From assembly GCF_051401765.1 (NCBI RefSeq), contig NW_027480567.1:186001-250000 (forward strand): 64,000 nucleotides of DNA, in the 5' to 3' direction. The notes below the pieces were generated by a model. That model saw only the letters and a program-made list of their open reading frames with translations, did not search any database and had not been told where the DNA came from. Origin of the DNA: Calliopsis andreniformis. Taxonomy: Eukaryota; Arthropoda; Insecta; Hymenoptera; Andrenidae. A program made the position numbers and the translations under genes. This document shows, piece by piece, positions 49,106 to 63,641 of this stretch. The stretch's first letter is position 1, and each line of letters begins with the position of its first letter.

Positions 49106-52100
49106 AGCAGCCATAGTCATAGCCATAGCAGCCATAGCCATAGCCATAGCAGCCAGAGCCATATCCATAGGTGCCATAGCCATAGCCATAGCCTTGGCAG
49201 CCATAGTCATAGCCATAGCAGCCATAGCCATAGCCATAGCAGACATAGCCATAGCCATAGCAGCCACAGCGATAGCCATAGCAGCCGTAGCCATTGCCAT
49301 AGCCATAGCAGCCATAGACATAGTCATAGCCACAGGAGCCAATGCCATAGAAATAGCAGTTATAGCCATAGCCGTAGCAGCCATACGCATAGCTATACCA
49401 GCCATAGACGTAGCAGCCATAGCCATAGCCATAGGAGCCATAGCTATATCCATACCAGCAATAGCCACATCCATAGCAGCCATAGGCATAGCTATAGGAG
49501 CCATAGCCATAGCAATAGCACGCATAGCGATAGCCATAGCAGCCTAGCCATAGCCATAGCAGCCATAGCCATAGCCATATCAGCCATAGCCATAGACATA
49601 GCCATAGCAGCCATAGCCATAGCCAGAACAGACATAGCCATAGCCATAGCCAAAGCAGCCATAGCCATAGACATTGCAGCCATAGCGATAGACACAGCAG
49701 CTACAGCATCCATAGCCACAGCAGCCACAGTCGTAGCTATAGCAGCTGTAGCCATAGCTAACGCAGACATAGCCATAGCCATAGCAGCCATAGACATAAC
49801 CATAGCAGCCATAGCTGTATCCATAGGAGCCATATCCGTAGCCATCGCAGGCATAGCCATAGCCATAGCCAAAGTAGCCATATGCACAGCCATAGCAGCC
49901 ATAGCCATAGCAATAGCACGCATAGCGATAACCATAGCAGGCGCAGCCATAGACATAGCAGCCATAGCCATAGCAATAGCACGCATAGCGATAGCCATAG
50001 CAGGCGCAGCCATAGACATAGCAGCCGTAGCCATAGCCATAGCAGCCATAGCCAGAGCCATAGCAGCCGTAGCCATAGCCATAAAAGACATAGCCGTAGC
50101 CATCGCAGGCATAGCCATAGCCATAGCCATAGCCATAGCCATAGCAGCAATAGGAATAGCCATAGCAGCCACAGCAGCCATAGCTATAGCGATAGCAGCC
50201 ATAGCCATAGCCATAGCACGCATAGCGACAGCCATAGCAGCCGTAGCCCTAGCCATAGCAGCCGTAGCCATAGCCATAGCAGCTATAGCCATAGCCATAG
50301 CAGCCATAGCCATAGCCATAGCAGCCATAGCCATAGCCACAGCAGCCATCGCCACGGCCATAGCAGCCAGAGCCATATCCATAGGAGCCATAGCCATAGC
50401 CATAGTCTTGGCAGCAATAGTCATAGCCATAGCAGCCATAGCCATTGCCATAGCAGACATAGCCATAGCAGACATAGCCATAGCCATAGCAGCCACAGCG
50501 ATAGCCATAGCAGCCGTAGCCATTGCCATAGCCATAGCAGCCATAGCTATATCCATAGCAGCCATAGCCATAGCCATAGCCATAGCAGCCATAGACATAG
50601 CCATAGCACGCATAGCGACAGCCATAGCAACCATGGCCATAGCCATAACAGCCTCAGCCATAGCCATATCAGCCATAGCCATAGCCATTGCCATAGCAGC
50701 AATAGCCAGAGCCATAGCAGCCATAGCCATAGCCATTGCAGTTGTAGCCATAGCCGTAGCAGCCATAGGCATAGCAATACCAGCCATAGACATAGCAGCC
50801 ATAGCCATAGCCACAGCAGCCATTGCCATAGCCGTAGCCATAGCCACAGCAGGCAATGCCATAGCCATCTCAGCCATAGCCATAGCCATAGCAGCAATGG
50901 CAATAGCCATAGCAGCCATAGCAGCCATAGCCATAGCCATATCAGCCATAGCCATAGCCATAGCAGCAATAGCAATAGCCATAGCAGCCATAGCAGCCAT
51001 AGCTATATCCATAGCAGCCATAGCGATAGCCACAGACACAGCAGCCATAAACATAGCCATAGCCACAGTAGCCAATACCATAGCCATAGCAGTTATAGCC
51101 ATAGCCGTAGCAGCCATAGGCATAGCAATACCAGCCATAGACATAGCAGCCATAGCCATAGCCATAGCAGCCATTGCCATAGCCATAGCCATAGCCACAG
51201 CAGCCAATGCCATAGCCTTAGCAGATATAGCCATAGCCGTAGCAGCCATAGCAGCCATAGCCATAGCCATAGCAGCCATAGCCGTGGCCATCGCACGCAT
51301 AGCGACAGCCATAGCAACCCTGGCCATAGCCATAGGAGCCATAGCCATAGCCATAGCCTTCGCAGCCATAGTCATAGCCATAGAAGCCATAGCCATAGCC
51401 ATAGCAGCCATAGCCATAGCCATAGCAGCCATAGCGATAGCCATAGCAGCCGTAGCCATTGCCATCGCCATAGCAGCCATAGCTATATCCATAGCAGCCA
51501 TAGCCATAGCCATAGCCATAGTAGCCATAGTCATAGCCACAGCCACAGCAGCCAATGCAATTGCCATAGCAGCTATAGCCATAGCCGTAGCAGCCATAGT
51601 CATAGCTATACCAGCCATAGACATAGCAGCCATAGCCATAGCCATAGCAGCCATAGCCATAGACATAGCCATAGCAGCCATAGCAGCCATAGCCATAGCC
51701 ATCGCACGCATAGCGACAGCCATAGCAACCCTGGCCATAGCCATAGGAGCCATAGCCATAGCCTTAGCAGCCATAGTCATAGCCATAGAAGCCATAGCCA
51801 TAGCCACAGCCACACCAGCCATAAACATAGCCATAGCCACAGTAGCCAAAACCATAGCCATAGCAGTTATAGCCATAGCCGTAGCAGCCATAGGCATAGC
51901 AATACCAGCCATAGACATAGCAGCCATAGCCATAGCCACAGCAGCCATTGCCATAGCCATAGCCATAGCCACAGCAGGCAATGCCATAGCCATATCAGCC
52001 ATAGCCATAGCCATAGCAGCAATAGCAATAGCCATAGCAGCCATAGCAGCCATAGCCATAGCCACAGCCACAGCAGCCATAAACATAGCCATAGCCACAG

Positions 52101-55100
52101 TAGCCAATACCATAGCCATAGCAGTTATAGCCATAGCCGTAGAAGCCATAGCCATAGCCATAGCCATAGCCTTAGCAGCAATAGCCATAGCCATAGCAGC
52201 CATAGCAGCCATAGCCATAGACATTGCAGCCATAAACATAGCCATAGCCACAGTAGCCAATACCATAGCCATAGCAGTTATAGCCATAGCCGTAGAAGCC
52301 ATAGCCATAGCCATAGCCATAGCCTTAGCAGCAATAGCCATAGCCATAGCAGCCATAGCAGCCATAGCCATAGACATTGCAGCCATAGCCATAGCCACAG
52401 CACGCATAGCGGTAGCCATAGCAGCCGTACCCATAGTCATAGCAGCGATAGACATAGCCATATCAGCCATAGCCGTAGCCATAGCCGTAGCCATAGCATC
52501 CATAGCCATAGCCATAGTCTTAGCAGCCGTATCCATAGCCGTAGTAGCTATAGCAATAACCATAGCAGACATAGCCATAGCCGTAGCACGCATAGCTATA
52601 GCCATAGCAGCCATAACCATAGCCAGAGCAGCCATAGCCATAGCCATAGCAGCAATAGCCATATTCATAGCAGCCACACCCATAGCCATAGCAGCCAAAG
52701 ACATAGCAGCCATAGCTATATCCATAGCAGCCATAGCCATAGCCACAGCCGCAGCAGCCATAAACATAGCCATAGCCACAGTAGCCAATACCATAGCCAT
52801 AGCAGTTATAGCCATAGCCGTAGCAGCCATAGGCATAGCAATACCAGCCATAGACATAGCAGCCATAGCCATAGCCATAACAGCCATTGCCATAGCCATA
52901 GTCATAGCCACAGCAGCCAATGCCATAGCCTTAGCAGATATAGCCATAGCCGTAGCAGCCATAGCAGCCATAGCCATAGCCATAGCAGCCATAGCCATAG
53001 CCATCGCACGCATAGCGACAGCCATAGCAACCCTGGCCATAGCCATAGGAGCCATAGCCATAGCCATAGCCTTAGCAGCCATAGTCATAGCCATAGAAGC
53101 CATAGCCATAGCCACAGCCACACCAGCCATAAACATAGCCATAGCCACAGTAGCCAAAACCATAGCCATAGCAGTTATAGCCATAGCCGTAGCAGCCATA
53201 GGCATAGCAATACCAGCCATAGACATAGCAGCCATAGCCATAGCCACAGCAGCCATTGCCATAGCCATAGCCATAGCCACAGCAGGCAATGCCATAGCCA
53301 TCTCAGCCATAGCCATAGCCATAGCAGCAATAGCAATAGCCATAGCAGCCATAGCAGCCATAGCCATAGCCATATCAGCCATAGACATAGCCATAGCAGC
53401 AATAGCAATAGCCATAGCAGCCATAGCAGCCATAGCTATATCCATAGCAGTCATAGCCATAGCCACAGCCACAGCAGCCATAAACATAGCCATAGCCACA
53501 GTAGCCAATACCATAGCCATAGCAGTTATAGCCATAGCCGTAGCAGCCATAGGCATAGCAATACCAGCCATAGACATAGCAGCCATAGCCATAGCCATAG
53601 CAGCCATTGCCATAGCCATAGCCATAGCCACAGCAGGCAATACCACATCCATAGCAGTTATAGCCATAGCCGTAGCAGCCATACGCATAGCTATACCAGC
53701 CATAGACGTAGCAGCCATAGCCATAGGCATTGCAGCCATTGTCATAGCCATAGCCATAGCCTTAGCAGATATAGCCATAGCCGTAGCAGCCATAGCAGCC
53801 ATAGCCATAGCCACAGCAGCCATAGCCATAGCCATACCACGCATAGCGACAGCCATAGCAACCGTGGCCATAGCCATAGGAGCCATAGCCATAGCCATAG
53901 CCTTAGCAGCCATAGTCATAGCCATAGAAGCCATAGCCATAGCCATAGCAGCCATAGCCATAGCCATAGCAGCCATAGCGATAGCCATAGCAGCCGTAGC
54001 CATTGCCATCGCCATAGCAGCCATAGCTATATCCATAGCAGCCATAGCCATAGCCATAGCCATGGTAGCCAAAGTCATAGCCACAGCCACAGCAGCCAAT
54101 GCAATAGCCACAGCAGCTATAGCCATAGCCGTAGCAGACATAGCCATAGCTATACCAGCCATAGACATAGCAGCCATAGCCATAGCCATAGCAGCCACAG
54201 CCATAGACATAGCAACCATAGCCATAGCAACAGCACGCATAGCGATATCCATAGCAGCCGAACCACAGCCATAGCAGCCATAGCCGTAGCCATTCCAGCC
54301 ATAACGATAGCCATAGCAGCCATAGCCATAGCCATAGCAGCCATAGCCACTGCCATAGCAGCCAGAGCCATAGCCATAGCAGCTATAGCCATAACCATAG
54401 TAGCCATAGCCATAGCCATAGCCATAGCAGCCATAGCAGGCATAGCCATAGCCATAGCAGCCATAGGCATAGCCATACCACGCATCGCGATAGCCATAGC
54501 GGCCATAGCAGCCATAGCCGTAGCCATGGCAATAGCCATACCAGCCATGGCCATAGCCATAGCAGCCATAGCCATAGCCATAGCAGCCACAGCCAAAGCT
54601 ATAGAAGCCATAGTCATAGCCATAGCAGCCATAGCAGACATAGCCATAGCCATAGCCATAGCAACTACAGCCATAGCCAAAGTAGTCACAGCCAAAGCTA
54701 TAGCAGCGATATTCATAGCCATAGCAGCCATAGCAGACATAGCCATAGCCATAGCTATAGCAGCCATAGCCATAGCCATAGTCATAGCAGTCATAGCCAT
54801 AGCCATAGCAGCCATAGCCATAGCCGTAGAAGCCATAGCCATAGCCATAGCCATAGCCTTAGCAGCAATAGCCATAGCCATAGCAGCCATAGCAGCCATA
54901 GCCATAAACATTGCAGCCATAGCCATAGCCACAGCACGCATATCGATAGCCATAGCAGCCGTAGCCATAGTCATAGCAGCGATACACATAGCCATATCAG
55001 CCATAGCCGTAGCCATAGCCGTAGCCATAGCATCCATAGCCATAGCCATAGTCTTAGCAGCCGTAGCCATAGCCGTAGTAGCTATAGCAATAACCATAGC

Positions 55101-57876
55101 AGACATAGCCATAGCCGTAGCACGCATAGCTATAGCCATAGCAGCCATAACCATAGCCAGAGCAGCCATAGCCATAGCCATAGCAGCAATAGCCATATTC
55201 ACAGCAGTCACACCCATAGCCATAGCAGCCAAAGACATAGCAGACATAGCCATAGCCATAGCAGCCATTGTCATAGCCATAGCCATAGCCACAGCAGCCA
55301 TAGCCATAGCCAGAGCAGACATAGCCATGACCATAGCCACAGCAGCCAATGCCATAGCCATAGCAGTTATAGACATAGCCGTAGCAGCCATTGGCATAGC
55401 TATACCAGCCATAGACATAGCAGCCATTGCCATACCCATAGCAGCAATAGCAATAGTCATAGAAGCCATAGCCACAGCCAATGCATCCATAGCCATTGCC
55501 ATAGCATCCATAACCATAGCTATAGCAGCCATAGCCACAGCTATAGCAGCCATAGCCATAGCCATAGCCATAGCAGCCAGAGCCATAACCATAGCAGCTA
55601 TATCCATACCCAGGCATAGCAATAGCCATAGCCATAGCAGCCGGAGCCATAGCCATAGCTGCCATAGCCATAGCCATAGCCATAGCAGACATAGCCATAG
55701 CCAAAGCTAATGCAGCCATAGTTATAGCCATAGCAGCCATAGACACGGCAGTAATAGCCATGGCCATAGCGGCCATAGCAGCCATAGCCATAGCCATTGT
55801 AGCCACAGCCAAAGCTATTGCTGGCATAGCCATAGCCATAGTCATAGCTGCCATAGCCATAGCCACAGCAGCCATAGCCATAGCCAGAGCAGCCATAGCC
55901 ATAGCCATAGCAGCCTCAGCCATAGCCATAGCCGACATAGCGATAGCCATAGCAGCCGTAGCCATAGCCATAGCAGTTATAGCCATAGCCGTAGCAGCCA
56001 TAGGCATAGCTATACCAGCTACAGTCATAGCAGCCATAGCAATAGCCATAGCAGCCATAGCCATATCCATAGCCGTCATAGCGATAGCCATAGCAGCCGT
56101 AGCCATAGCCATAGCAGCCATAGCCGTAGCCGTCATAGCGATAGCCATAGCAGCCGTAGCCATAGCCATAGCAGCCATAGCCATAGCCATAGCAGCCATG
56201 GCCATAGCCATAGCCAGAGCAGCCATAGCCATAGCCATAGCAGCCATAGCCATAGCCATAGCAGCTATAGCCATACCCAAAGCAGCCATAGTCACTGCCA
56301 TAGCAGCCAGAGCCAGAGCCATAGCCATAGCAGCTATAGCCATAACCATAGTAGCCATAGCCATAGCCATAGCCATAGCAGCCATAGCAGCCATAGCCAT
56401 AGCCATAGCAGCCATAGGCATAGCCATAGCACGCATAGCGATAGCCATAGCGGCCATAGCAGCCGTAGCCGTAGCCATGGCCATAGCCATACCAGCCATG
56501 GCCATAGCCATAGCAGCCATAGCCATAGCCATAGCAGCCACAGCCAAAGCTATAGAAGCCATAGTCATAGCCATAGCAGCCATAGCAGCCATAGCCATAG
56601 CCATAGCCATAGCCATAGCCATAGCAACTACAGCCATAGCCAAAGTAGTCACAGCCAAAGCTATAGCAGCGATATTCATAGCCATAGCAGCCATAGCAGA
56701 CATAGCCATAGCCATAGCCATAGCAGACATAGCCATAGCCATAGTCATAGCAGTCATAGCCATAGCCGTAGCAGCCATAGCCATAGCCGCAGAAGCCATA
56801 GCCATAGCTATAGCCATAGCCTTAGCAGCAATAGCCATAGCCATACCAGCCATAGCAGCCATAGCCATAGCCATTGCAGCCATAGCCATAGCCACAGCAC
56901 GCATAGCGGTAGCCATAGCAGCCGTAGCCATAGCCATAGCAGCTATAGCCATACCCAAAGCAGCCATAACCACTGCCATAGCAGCCAGAGCCATAGCCAT
57001 AGCAGCCATAGCAGACATAGCCATAGCCATAGCAGCCATAGCAATAGCCATAGCAGTCATAGCCATAGCTATAGCACGCATAGCGACAGCCATAGCGGCC
57101 ATAGAGGCCATAGCCGTACCCATGGCCGTAGCCATACCAGCCATGGCCATAGCCATAGCAGCCATAGCCATAGCCATAGCAGCCACAGCCAAAGCTATAG
57201 CAGCGATATTCATAGCCATAGCAGCCATAGCAGACATAGCCATAGCCATAGCCATAGCAGCCATAGCCATAGCCATAGTCATAGCAGTCATAGCCATAGC
57301 CATAGCAGCCATAGCCATAGCCATAGAAGCCATAGCCATAGCCATAGCCACAGCCTTATCAGCCATAGCCATAGCCATAGCAGCTATAGCCATACCCAAA
57401 GCAGCCATAGCCACTGCCATAGCAGCCAGAGCCATAGCCATAGCCATAGCCATAGCAGCTATAGCCATACCCAAAGCAGCCATAGCCACTGCCATAGCAG
57501 CCAGAGCCATAGCCATAGCAGCTATAGCCATAACCATAGCAGCCATGGCCATAGCCATAGCCAGAGCAGCCATAGCCATAGCCATAGCAGCCATAGCCAT
57601 AGCCGTAGCCATAGCCATTGCCATAGCAGCAATAGCCATAACCATAGTAGCCATAGCCATAGCCATAGCCGTAGTAGCCACAGCCAAAGCTATTGCAGCC
57701 AAAGCCATAGCCATAGCAGCTATAGCCATAGCCATAGCAGCTATAACCATAACCATAGTAGCCATAGCCATAGCCATAGCCATAGCAGCCATAGCAGCCA
57801 TAGCCATAGCCATAGCAGCCATGGCCATAGCCATAGCCAGAGCAGCCATAGCCATAGCCATAGCAGCCATAGCCAT
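49106..57876 (-). repeat. 8.8-kb higher-order block, copy 2 (offset 15872 bp)
   Basis: This is the partner of 33234-42004. Private changes include GTATCCATAGCCGTAG near 52530 (GTAGCC in copy 1), CCATACCACGCATCGCG near 54474 (CCATAGCACGC in copy 1) and GATACACATAGCC near 54981. Because this copy and both tandem units share 36.3-42.0 kb, that sequence is present three times in the window. Confidence 0.93.
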
Positions 57877-58010
57877 TGCCACAGCAGCCATAGCCGTAGC
57901 CATCGCAGCCATAGCCATAGTCATAGCCATAGCCATAGCCATAGCCATAGCAGCAATAGCAATAGGCATAGCAGCCATAGCAGCCATAGCCATAGCCATC
58001 GCAGCCATTG
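57860..58010 (-). repeat. Short higher-order repeat, copy 1 of 4794-bp pair
   Basis: GCCATTGCCACAGCAGCC, CGTAGCCATCGCAGCC and GCAATAGCAATAGGCATAGC occur in the same order at 62654-62804. This segment begins where the 15872-bp block ends, marking a junction between two higher-order families. Confidence 0.78.
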
Positions 58011-58259
58011 CCATAGCCATAGCAGCCATAGCCATAGCAGCCATAGCGATAGCCACAGCAGCCGTAGACATTGCCATCGCCATAGCAGCCATAGCTATAT
58101 CCATAGCAGCCATAGCCATAGCCATTGCCATAGTAGCCATAGTCATAGCCACAGACACAGCAGCCAATGCAGTAGCCATAGCAGCTTTAGCCATAGCCGT
58201 AGCAGCCATAGGCAAAGCCATAGCCGTAGCCATAGCAGCAACAGGCATAGCCATAGCAG

Positions 58260-58622
58260 CCATAGATGCCATAGCCATTGCAGCCATAGCCATAGCCATA
58301 GCACGCATAGCGACAGCCATAGCAACCGTGGCCATAGCCATAGCAGCGGTAGCCATAGCCATATCAGCCATAGCCATAGCCATAGCCTTAGCAGCCATAG
58401 CCATAGCCATTGCATCCATAGCCATAGCCATAGCCGTAGCAACCATAGCTATTGCCACAGCAGCCACAGCCATAGCAGCCATAGCCATAGCCACAGCAGC
58501 TATCACCACGGCCATAGCAGCCATAGCCATATCCATAGGAGACATAGCCATAGCCATAGCCTTAGCAGCCATAGTCATAGCCATAGCAGCCATAGTCATA
58601 GCCATAGCAGCCATAGCCATAC
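58260..58622 (-). repeat. Higher-order repeat, copy 1 of 5019-bp pair
   Basis: This segment matches 63279-63641. Landmarks are CATAGATGCCATAGCCATTG, GCAACCGTGGCC, GCAGCGGTAGCC, GCATCCATAGCC, CACCACGGCC and CATAGGAGACATAGCC, all in the same order. Confidence 0.83.
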
Positions 58623-61273
58623 CCGTAGCAGTAGCCATAGCAGCAGTAGCCATAGCCATAGCAGCCATAGCCATAGCCATTGCAGCCATAGCCATAGCCA
58701 CAGCACGCATAGCGACAGCCGTAGCAACCGTGGCCATAGCCATAACAGCCACAGCCATAGCCATATCAGCCATAGCCATAGCCATTGCCATAGAAGCAAT
58801 AGCCAGAGCCATAGCAGCCATAGCCATATCCATAGGAGCCATAGCCACAGCCATAGCCTTAGCAGCCATAGTAATAGCCATAGCAGCCATAGCCATAGCC
58901 ATAGCAGACATAGCCATAGCCATAGCAGCCACAGCGATAGCCATGGCAGCCGTAGCCATTGCCATAGCCATAGCAGCCATAGCTATATCCATAGCAGCCA
59001 TAGCCATAGCCATAGCCATAGCAGCCATTGCCGTAGCCATAGCAGCCATGGCCATAGCCATAGCCAGAGCAGCCATAGCCATAGCCATAGCAGCCATAGC
59101 CATAGCCATAGCAGCCACAGCCAAAGCTATAGAAGCCATAGTCATAGCCATAGCAGCCATAGCCGCCATAGCCATAGCCATAGCCATAGCAACTACAGCC
59201 ATAGCCAAAGTAGTCACAGCCAAAGCTATAGCAGCGATATTCATGACCATAACAGCCATAGCAGACATAGCCATAGCCATAGCCATAGCAGCCATAGCCA
59301 TAGCCATAGCCATAGCAGTCATAGCCATAGCCATAGCAGCCATAGCCATAGCCGTAGAAGCCATAGCCATAGCCATAGCCGTAGCCTTAGCAGCAATAGC
59401 CATAGCCATAGCAGCCATAGCAGCCATAGCCATAGCCATTGCAGCCATAGCCATAGCCACAGCACGCATAGCGATAGCCATAGCAGCCGTAGCCATAGTC
59501 ATAGCAGCGATAGACATAGCCATATCAGCCATAGCCGTAGCCATAGCCGTAGCCATAGCATCCATAGCCATAGCCATAGCAGCGGTAGCCATAGCCATAG
59601 TCTTAGCAGCCGTAGCCATAGCCGTAGTAGCTATAGCAATAACCATAGCAGACATAGCCATAGCCGTAGCACGCATAGCTATAGCCATAGCAGCCATGGC
59701 CATAGCCATAGCCAGAGCAGCCATAGCCATAGCCATAGCAGCCATAGCCATAGCCATAGCAGCTATAGCCATACCCAAAGCAGCCATAGCGACTGCCATA
59801 GCAGCCAGAGCCATAGCCATAGCACCTATAGCCATAACCATAGTAGCCATAGCCATAGCCATAGCCATAGCAGCCATAGCAGTCATAGCCATAGCCATAG
59901 CAGCCATAGGCATAGGCATAGCACGCATAGCGGCAGCCATAGCAACCGTGGCCATAGCCATAACAGCCACAGCCATAGCCATATCAGTCATAGCCATAGC
60001 CATTGCCATAGCAGCAATAGCCAGAGCCATAGCAGCCATAGCCATAGCGATTGCAGCCATAGCCATAGCCACAGCACGCGTAGCGACAGCCATAGTAACC
60101 GTGGCCATAGCCATAACAGCCACAGCCATAGCCGTATCAGCCATAGCCATAGCCATTGCCATAGCAGCAATAGCCAGAGCCATAGCAGCCATAGCCATAT
60201 CCACAGGAGCCATAGCCATAGCCATAGAATTAGCAGCCATAGTAATAGCCATAGCAGCCATAGCCATAGCCATAGCAGACATAGCCATAGCCATAGCAGC
60301 CACAGCGATAGCCATGGCAGCCGTAGCCATTGCCATAGCCATACCAGCCATAGCTATATCCATAGCAGACATAACCATAGCCATAGCCATAGCAGCCATA
60401 GCCGTAGCCATAGCACGCATAGCGACAGCCGTAGCCATAGCACGCATAGCGACAGCCATAGCAACCGTGGCCATAGCCATAGGAGCCATAGCCATAGCCT
60501 TAGCAGCCATAGTCATAGCCATAGAAGCCATAGCCATAGCCATAGCTGCCATAGCCATAGCCATAGCAGCCATAGCGATAGCCATAGCAGCCGTAGACAT
60601 TGCCATCACCATAGCAGCCATAGCTATATCCATAGCAGCCGTAGCCATAGCCATAGCCGTAGTAGCCATAGTCATAGCCACAGCCACAGCAGCCAATGCA
60701 ATAGCCATAGCAGCTTTAGCCATAGCCGTAGCAGCCATAGGCAAAGCCATAGCCGTAGCCATAGCAGCAACAGCCATAGCCATAGCAGCCATAGATGCCA
60801 TAGCCATACCAGCCATAGCCATAGCCATAGCACGAATAGCGACAGCCATAGCAACCGTGGCCATACCCAAAGCAGCCATAGCCATAGCCAGAGCGGTCAG
60901 AGCCATAGCCATAGCAGCCATAGTCATAGCAGTCAGAGCCATAGCCATAGCACCCATAGTCATAGCAATACCAGCCATAGCCACAGCTATAGCAGACATA
61001 GCCATATCTATAGCAGCCATAGCCATAGCAGCCATAGCCATAGCCATAGCAGCCATTGTCATAGCCAAAGCCATAGCCAGAGCAGCCAATGCCATAGCCA
61101 TAGCATTTATAGCCATAGCCGTAGCAGCCATACGTATAGCTATACCAGCCATAGACGTAGCAGCCATAGCCATAGCCACAGGAGCCATAGCTATATCCAT
61201 AGCAGCAATAGCCACAGCCATAGCAGCCATAGGCATAGCTATAGGAGCCATAGCCATAGCAATAACACGCACA

Positions 61274-61854
61274 GTGAGAGCCATAGCAGCCTACCCATAG
61301 CCATAGCTGCAATAGCCATATTCATAGCAGCCATAGCCATAGCCATAGCAGACATAGCCATAGCCATAGCAGCCATAGCCATAGCCATAGGCGCCATAGC
61401 CATGGCCATAGCAGCCATAGCCATAGCCATAGCAGCCATAGCATTAGCCACAGCAGCCATAGCCACAGCCATAGCAGCCATAGCCATAGCCATAGCAGCC
61501 ATAGTCATAGCAGTCAGAGCCATAGCCATAGCAGCAATAGTCATAGCCATACCAGCCATAGCCATAGCTATAGCAGCCATAGCCATATCTATAGCAGCCA
61601 TAGCCATAGCAGCCATAGCCATAGCCATAGCAGCCATTGTCATAGCCAAAGCCATAGCCAGAGCAGCCAATGCCATAGCCATAGCATTTATAGCCATAGC
61701 CGTAGCAGCCATACGTATAGCTATACCAGCCATAGACGTAGCAGCCATAGCCATAGCCACAGGAGCCATAGCTATATCCATAGCAGCAATAGCCACAGCC
61801 ATAGCAGCCATAGGCATAGCTATAGGAGCCATAGCCATAGCAATAACACGCACT
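61274..61854 (-). repeat. 581-bp tandem repeat, unit 1
   Basis: The unit starts at GTGAGAGCCATAGCAGCC and contains ATAGCTGCAATAGCC, CATAGGCGCCATAGCC, GCATTAGCCACAGC, ATAGCATTTATAGCC and GCAATAACACGCAC. The next unit starts exactly 581 bp later. The sequence before it (about 60990-61273) is a partial earlier copy that diverges upstream. Because 581 is not a multiple of three, each unit shifts the frame. Confidence 0.93.
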
Positions 61855-62435
61855 GTGAGAGCCATAGCAGACTACCTATAGCCATAGCTGCAATAGCCAT
61901 ATTCATAGCAGCCATAGCCATAGCCATAGCAGACATAGCCATAGCCATAGCAGCCATAGCCATAGCCATAGGCGCCATAGCCATGGCCATAACAGCCATA
62001 GCCATAGCCATAGCAGCCATAGCATTAGCCACAGCAGCCATAGCCACAGCCATAGCAGCCATAGCCATAGCCATAGCAGCCATAGTCATAGCAGTCAGAG
62101 CCATAGCCATAGCAGCAATAGTCATAGCCATACCAGCCATAGCCATAGCTATAGCAGCCATAGCCATATCTATAGCAGCCATAGCCATAGCAGCCATAGC
62201 CATAGCCATAGCAGCCATTGTCATAGCCAAAGCCATAGCCAGAGCAGCCAATGCCATAGCCATAGCATTTATAGCCATAGCCGTAGCAGCCATACGTATA
62301 GCTATACCAGCCATAGACGTAGCAGCCATAGCCATAGCCACAGGAGCCATAGCTATATCCATAGCAGCAATAGCCACAGCCATAGCAGCCATAGGCATAG
62401 CTATAGGAGCCATAGCCATAGCAATAACACGCACT
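61855..62435 (-). repeat. 581-bp tandem repeat, unit 2
   Basis: This unit is nearly identical to unit 1. Differences are GCAGACTACCTATAGCC in place of GCAGCCTACCCATAGCC at the start and GGCCATAACAGCC in place of GGCCATAGCAGCC. Unit 3 starts at 62436 with the same GCAGACTACCTATAG and follows for about 220 bp, then the sequence changes family near 62654. Confidence 0.93.
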
Positions 62436-62653
62436 GTGAGAGCCATAGCAGACTACCTATAGCCATAGCTGCAATAGCCATATTCATAGCAGCCATAGCC
62501 ATAGCCATAGCAGACATAGCCATAGCCATAGCAGCCATAGCCATAGCCATAGGCGCCATAGCCATGGCCATAACAGCCATAGCCATAGCCATAGCAGCCA
62601 TAGCATTAGCCACAGCAGCCATAGCCACAGCCATAGCAGCCATAGCCATAGCC

Positions 62654-62804
62654 ATAGCAGCCATAGCCATTGCCACAGCAGCCATAGCCGTAGCCATCGC
62701 AGCCATAGCCATAGTCATAGCCATAGCCATAGCCATAGCCATAGCAGCAATAGCAATAGGCATAGCAGCCATAGCAGCCATAGCCATAGCCATCGCAGCC
62801 ATAG
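62654..62804 (-). repeat. Short higher-order repeat, copy 2 of 4794-bp pair
   Basis: This is the partner of 57860-58010. It lies directly after the truncated third 581-bp unit. Confidence 0.78.
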
Positions 62805-63278
62805 CCATAGCCATAGCAGCCACAGCCATTGCCATAGCATCCATAGCCATATCCATAGCAGCCACAGACATAGCCATAGCAGCCCTAGTCATAGCCATAA
62901 CCATAGCCATAGCAGCAATAGTCATTGCCATAGCAGCCCTAGCAGCCATGGTCATAGCCATAGCAGCCATAGCCATACCCGTAGCAGTAGCCATAGCAGC
63001 AGTAGCCATAGCCATAGCAGCCATAGCAGCTATAGCCATAGCCACAGCAGCCACAGCGATAGCCATAGCAGCCGTAGCCATTGCCATAGCCATAGCAGCC
63101 ATAGCTATATGCATAGCAGCCATAGCCATAGCCACAGCCATAGCAGCCATAGACATAGCCATAGCACGCATAGCGACAGCCATAGCAACCGCGGCCATAG
63201 ACATAACAGCCACAGCCATAGCCATATCAGCCATAGCCATAGCCATTGCCATAGCAGCAATAGCCAGAGCCATAGCAG

Positions 63279-63641
63279 CCATAGATGCCATAGCCATTGC
63301 AGCCATAGCCATAGCCATAGCACGCATAGCGACAGCCATAGCAACCGTGGCCATAGCCATAGCAGCGGTAGCCATAGCCATATCAGCCATAGCCATAGCC
63401 ATAGCCTAAGCAGCCATAGCCATAGCCATTGCATCCATAGCCATAGCCATAGCCATAGCAACCATAGCTATTGCCACAGCAGCCACAGCCATAGCAGCCA
63501 TAGCCATAGCCACAGCAGCCGTCACCACGGCCATAGCAGCCATAGCCATATCCATAGGAGACATAGCCATAGCCATAGCCTTAGCAGCCATAGTCATAGC
63601 CATAGCAGCCATAGTCATAGCCATAGCAGCCATAGCCATAG
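63279..63641 (-). repeat. Higher-order repeat, copy 2 of 5019-bp pair
   Basis: This is the partner of 58260-58622. It has GCCTAAGCAGCC near 63403, where the other copy has GCCTTAGCAGCC; this creates a stop in the Ala-Met frame on the - strand. The array then continues to the window edge with ordinary units. Confidence 0.83.

Noticed and set aside
55054..61284. 2076-codon Ala-Met open frame on the - strand
   Set aside because: Changes fall on all three codon positions (ATG to GTG, ACG, ATA, ATT), and the frame ends in a Gly-Tyr tail at a phase-shift marker. There is no signal of selection or gene structure.
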